Positions 15,001 to 16,366 of a stretch of 16,366 bases of DNA are shown piece after piece. The notes beneath the pieces are model-generated. The model saw nothing but the letters and a program-made list of their open reading frames with translations. It did not search any database and was not told where the DNA came from. Each line of letters starts with the position of its first letter. Position 1 is the first letter of the stretch. The position numbers were made by a program, and so were the translations under genes. This stretch comes from an uncultured Erysipelotrichaceae bacterium (GTDB taxonomy: Bacteria > Bacillota_I > Bacilli_A > RF39 > UBA660). The DNA lies in the NCBI GenBank assembly GCA_902766815.1, contig CACXEZ010000053.1:1-16366 (forward strand). Reading direction: 5' to 3'.

Positions 15001-15066
15001 AATTATGATTTGATTGATAATACTTCTATTTTTAAATTTATAAAGCAGGCATTGGCTAGATCATAG
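12001..15066 (+). CDS. Membrane-anchored alkaline phosphatase with Ig/FN3-like domains and two CBM26-like modules
   Basis: 1021 residues. An uncleaved N-terminal membrane anchor (about 12-31) leads to a beta domain (57-130) shared with the preceding small protein and a polar Asn/Asp/Ser/Lys linker (133-198). Next come an Ig-like domain (about 203-280), an FN3-like domain (282-366) and another beta domain (372-445). Two tandem modules of the CBM26 starch-binding type follow: 447-556 (IYFQKPNEWSTPYAYL...SWPGI, Trp456, Tyr460, Tyr462, Trp471) and 566-680 (IYFNKPVGWDYPHAYLY...NWPGVEL, Trp574, Tyr580, Trp596). Residues 697-1019 are a complete alkaline phosphatase domain: Asp706 in IGDGMG, nucleophile Ser746 in TDSAAAAT, NHATPAG with Thr799, Glu907/Asp912/His916 in IEGSDIDSYSH, Asp954-His955 in TADHEAGG, and His982 in GGAHTET. 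All E. coli PhoA-type metal ligands have counterparts. It would release phosphate outside the cell, held on alpha-glucan by the CBMs (inference). Confidence 0.88.
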   Translation: MNQYGSKKNKKSIVLILILCFLLFVALFTIIREISKNEHASTSETKTVETTKETKMSYEILENSSDNTVIISLIVKSESGIKQIELPNGTVQYFNGDKEATIEYTVNKNANYTFKVTDLDGNITKKIINVSKLKEESNDVEKVSDDSSKENDDDTINKTLNKNKTVVTENSNSKNVDSSKSAGTSEVVKNDDSSVVTVPDAGGNITIALSTEQYTKSLQINLYDDLDGKYDIYYKLGKNGDWEKYISIVQIDQNTTVYVRYQDADGNVGSEISKQITNIDTTAPNNYSPEVSSTTHSITINGATIDNKSTSSNLKYYYSIDDGDTYTNDEGTTYTFDDLTQNKSYTVTIKVVDEASNERMVELEGNTLPVPSYDINDIVYENKVVTANNIDSEYNLLYAIGENGTFSDYTAPIEINHYGQFVVKFKYLDIKDQEGQEIVYEQVVPRMIYFQKPNEWSTPYAYLTGDISLSWPGISLTQKSGNVYYFEITDDMMPGGVDESSLSFSIQFNNGGSVTNSNGSYKYKLRTVDFDGFDKIYTVTSGSTTTNESSTGVWNDYEERDVLGRIYFNKPVGWDYPHAYLYKSDTSTTEELLGNWPGVELTREEDYIYYFEITTDMLDSEEDISNYMVTFNNGGSTYNQSHSEYKYKLADVNCIGFDKIYNPTSNLYTTEGDSTGEWLNYDSDTKIGKIPTTSTKVKNVIFMIGDGMGENHIRAAEIYKGEKLNIQKISDKTYVTTGSTKTITDSAAAATALATGYKTTNGTIGKDKKGRDVQNIVEYTHLNGLKTGIVVTQILNHATPAGFTIHNASRNNYDEIAKSQITSNVDLMLGGGTQYFSQYASLMQSNNITYINQLSDISGIDANKRVIGTFATESISEVDGTRTSLKDMTTMAFSRLENENGFFLMIEGSDIDSYSHSIDMPKMLTEMIDFDEAVGAAIKYVDEHEDTLLVITADHEAGGLNLDGITSSEQLENSLFTSGGAHTETNVLVYAYGLGAQDLTNYDLIDNTSIFKFIKQALARS

Positions 15067-15106
15067 AACTATAACGATTTATTAACTAGTGCTTTTAGGA
15101 AATATT

Positions 15107-15136
15107 AAAACAGATGCTTGATATGGCATCTGTTTT
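15107..15136. terminator. Bidirectional intrinsic terminator between phosphatase and microprotein genes
   Basis: Perfect 11-bp arms AAAACAGATGC (15107-15117) and GCATCTGTTTT (15126-15136), loop of 8 bases. Both strands continue with a T-rich tail, so it can serve the phosphatase gene from the left and the minus-strand microprotein gene from the right. Confidence 0.85.
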
Positions 15137-15171
15137 ATAATTTATTAGAATTTGTGTTTTTAGACACTGTT

Positions 15172-15312
15172 TTAATTACATCTATGTGGTGGGCAGCAGT
15201 TGTTATTGTTATTGCCCCAAAATAGAACAAAAAATATAATTAAGACAATGATGATGATCCATAACCAGTTGCCACCATCATATCCGTATCCTGGATATCC
15301 GTAACCGTACAT
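15172..15312 (-). CDS. 46-residue Tyr/Gly-rich membrane microprotein
   Basis: Read on the minus strand from ATG 15310-15312 to TAA 15172-15174. GAAAGGAG (complement of 15321-15328) is a perfect ribosome binding site eight bases upstream. The protein starts MYGYGYPGYGYDGGNWLW, has one very hydrophobic helix (about residues 16-32, WLWIIIIVLIIFFVLFW) and ends GNNNNNCCPPHRCN with three cysteines. This layout (Tyr/Gly-rich head, single helix, Cys-containing tail) is seen in small proteins of spore-forming and other Firmicutes, some called YjcZ-like or spore-coat-associated. I cannot place it in a family with certainty. It is the only gene in the 15067-15466 stretch. Its promoter is not clear. Confidence 0.75.
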   Translation of the reverse strand: MYGYGYPGYGYDGGNWLWIIIIVLIIFFVLFWGNNNNNCCPPHRCN

Positions 15313-15411
15313 ATTATTATCTCCTTTCATTATTATTATATTTATTAATTTATTAATTCAATATAATGGATACCTAGTTTTTTTGATTAAATTTTCAATT
15401 TTGTTTTTTAC

Positions 15412-15440
15412 TTTTCATTCTTTCTATTTTATGATATACT
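15412..15440 (+). promoter_or_regulatory. Promoter for the helical membrane-protein operon
   Basis: TTTTCA (15412-15417), 17-base spacer, TATACT (15435-15440) preceded by TGA (extended -10). It sits 26 bases before ATG 15467, with AGAGGATAGGG (15451-15461) as ribosome binding region. Confidence 0.55.
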
Positions 15441-15466
15441 TAAAATCGTGAGAGGATAGGGATAAG

Positions 15467-16009
15467 ATGAGAAATAGAAAAATTTTTATGATATGTGGGA
15501 GTATTGTTTTAGTTTTGGTTATTTTAATTTTTTTATTTTTCTTTTTTAGAGGCATTTCTGAAGATAGTAAAGTTACTAGTGCAAGAACAATAGAAATAAA
15601 GAAATTAAATCAAAATATAGAAAATTATATTCATGATTATAATGAGGTAAGAGAACAATTGAATTCTTTTTTATCTGATATTTATACGGATGATTTGAAG
15701 GATCGATATGATGAACTTGTTTTATTACTTCATAAGGAAAATAATTATGTGACGGATGTAAAAGAAATTGTTTTAAAGTTAGATAATAGTTGTGATAAGG
15801 ATTCTTTTTCTAATAATATTTGTTTACAGTATCAAGTTGATTATGAAGAGATGGCTAATGTTTTTGTTTCTGATATTAGTTTTATTAATCATATGATTGA
15901 TACTTATAATGATAGTCATGATGAATTGTTGGATCATTATGTTTCAAGTGATATTCAAGATTATATTGATTATAATAAAGATGGTATTTATTCTGGAAAA
16001 GAGGAATAA
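15467..16009 (+). CDS. Single-pass membrane protein with helical extracellular domain and EF-hand-like C-terminus
   Basis: 180 residues. A short basic N-terminus and one membrane helix (about 7-28) are followed by a charged, probably alpha-helical region (about 38-165) with long Lys/Glu/Asp-rich, coiled-coil-like stretches. Two cysteines, Cys109 and Cys119 (SCDKDSFSNNIC), could form a disulfide outside the cell. The last residues read DYNKDGIYSGKE (168-179), fitting a Ca2+-binding EF-hand loop: Asp at position 1, Asn at 3, Asp at 5, Gly at 6, Glu at 12. I do not recognise the family. Four bases separate its stop from the next ATG, so it is in an operon with the phosphodiester-glycosidase-like gene and may support that protein at the cell surface. 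Confidence 0.75.
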   Translation: MRNRKIFMICGSIVLVLVILIFLFFFFRGISEDSKVTSARTIEIKKLNQNIENYIHDYNEVREQLNSFLSDIYTDDLKDRYDELVLLLHKENNYVTDVKEIVLKLDNSCDKDSFSNNICLQYQVDYEEMANVFVSDISFINHMIDTYNDSHDELLDHYVSSDIQDYIDYNKDGIYSGKEE

Positions 16010-16013
16010 TTAG

Positions 16014-16366
16014 ATGAGAGTGATAAAGAGGAATAAAAAAAAGGTTTCTATAGGGAAAAAAATTATCATTTTTTTCATTAGTTTTTTTATTACTGAGGTA
16101 ATTGGGGGGATCTTTTTATTATATGGACCGTTACCTAAGTTTAGGAATTGGCTTGTTACTACGGCGATGACTACTATGAATCATCAATATTTGGCTACTA
16201 TGTTTTATTCAAGTGATAAGATACAGGAGATATTAGAGAGCAATAAGATTATCGAACCTAAAGATAATACTAATTTATCTAAAATTAATACAAGTAAAAT
16301 TATTACTGGTTTGTATCAAAATGAATATGAAAAGGAAATATTAGAGCATGATGAGAAAGAAATGTA
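16014..16366 (+). CDS. Phosphodiester glycosidase (NAGPA)-like membrane protein, 5' part
   Basis: Open from ATG 16014 to the window end (117 codons seen, no stop). The ribosome binding site is GAGGAA at 16001-16006, inside the end of the preceding gene. A basic start (MRVIKRNKKK) is followed by a membrane helix (about 16-38), then LYGPLPKFRNWLVTTAMTTM and NHQYLATMFYSSDKI. The GP...(R/N)W(L/I)TTAMTTM.HQYLATW-like run is what I recall from the N-terminus of Firmicutes exopolysaccharide proteins related to N-acetylglucosamine-1-phosphodiester glycosidase. The catalytic part would lie beyond the window, so the enzymatic call rests on the N-terminus only. Confidence 0.6.
   Translation, partial: MRVIKRNKKKVSIGKKIIIFFISFFITEVIGGIFLLYGPLPKFRNWLVTTAMTTMNHQYLATMFYSSDKIQEILESNKIIEPKDNTNLSKINTSKIITGLYQNEYEKEILEHDEKEM

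Noticed and set aside
1..16366. CRISPR array, tRNA or rRNA genes, riboswitch
   Set aside because: No regularly spaced direct repeats, no tRNA cloverleaf or rRNA-like GC-richer block, and no leader with a recognisable riboswitch core were seen on either strand.

Overview
The window is very AT-rich and reads as a low-GC Gram-positive (Bacillota-type) chromosome, most likely an uncultured gut-associated member of the Bacilli. This rests on AGGAG-type ribosome binding sites, TTGACA/TATAAT-type promoters often with an extended -10, wall-type surface proteins, GtrA/GT2 and LTA-synthase-like proteins, and short intrinsic terminators. TGA ends genes (for example at 1596-1598 and 7647-7649) and tryptophan is TGG, so the standard genetic code applies and this is not a Mycoplasma-type code. 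I cannot name a species.

Layout. (1) 1-1624 is a small metabolic block: the tail of a cupin protein cut by an in-frame TAG, a nucleoside-phosphorylase-like enzyme and a Nudix hydrolase, closed by a strong terminator. (2) 1638-1850 looks like a decayed end of an ISL3-type insertion sequence with a 27-codon stub of its transposase. (3) 1862-8619 is a membrane and surface-glycan block with genes on alternating strands: a sulfatase-fold phosphoglycerol-transferase-like protein (minus), two GT-C-type polytopic membrane proteins that converge (plus and minus), a GtrA-GT2 fusion, and a GtrB-like polyprenyl-phosphate glycosyltransferase. The converging pair meets in back-to-back palindromes where both proteins end in FGI(F/Y)KKL. 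(4) 8712-15066 is a surface-protein block: a secreted, cysteine-rich adhesin with a putative thioester domain and SpaA/Cna-B-like repeats, a small single-pass beta-domain protein, and a 1021-residue membrane-anchored alkaline phosphatase carrying Ig/FN3-like domains and two CBM26-like starch-binding modules. The small protein is a stand-alone paralogue of the first extracellular domain of the phosphatase. (5) 15107-16366 holds a bidirectional terminator, a 46-residue Tyr/Gly-rich membrane microprotein on the minus strand, a single-pass helical protein with an EF-hand-like C-terminal loop, and the start of a phosphodiester-glycosidase-like membrane protein running off the window.

How they may work together (inference). 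Most genes from 1862 onward act at or outside the membrane. The GT-C proteins, the GtrB-like enzyme and the GtrA fusion would build or decorate a lipid-linked or wall glycan, the sulfatase-fold enzyme could add a phosphoglycerol-type group, and the anchored phosphatase and adhesin face the environment. The most unusual items are the alkaline phosphatase-CBM26 fusion with its split-off paralogous domain, the reversed-order GtrA-GT2 fusion, and the palindromic convergent gene junction.
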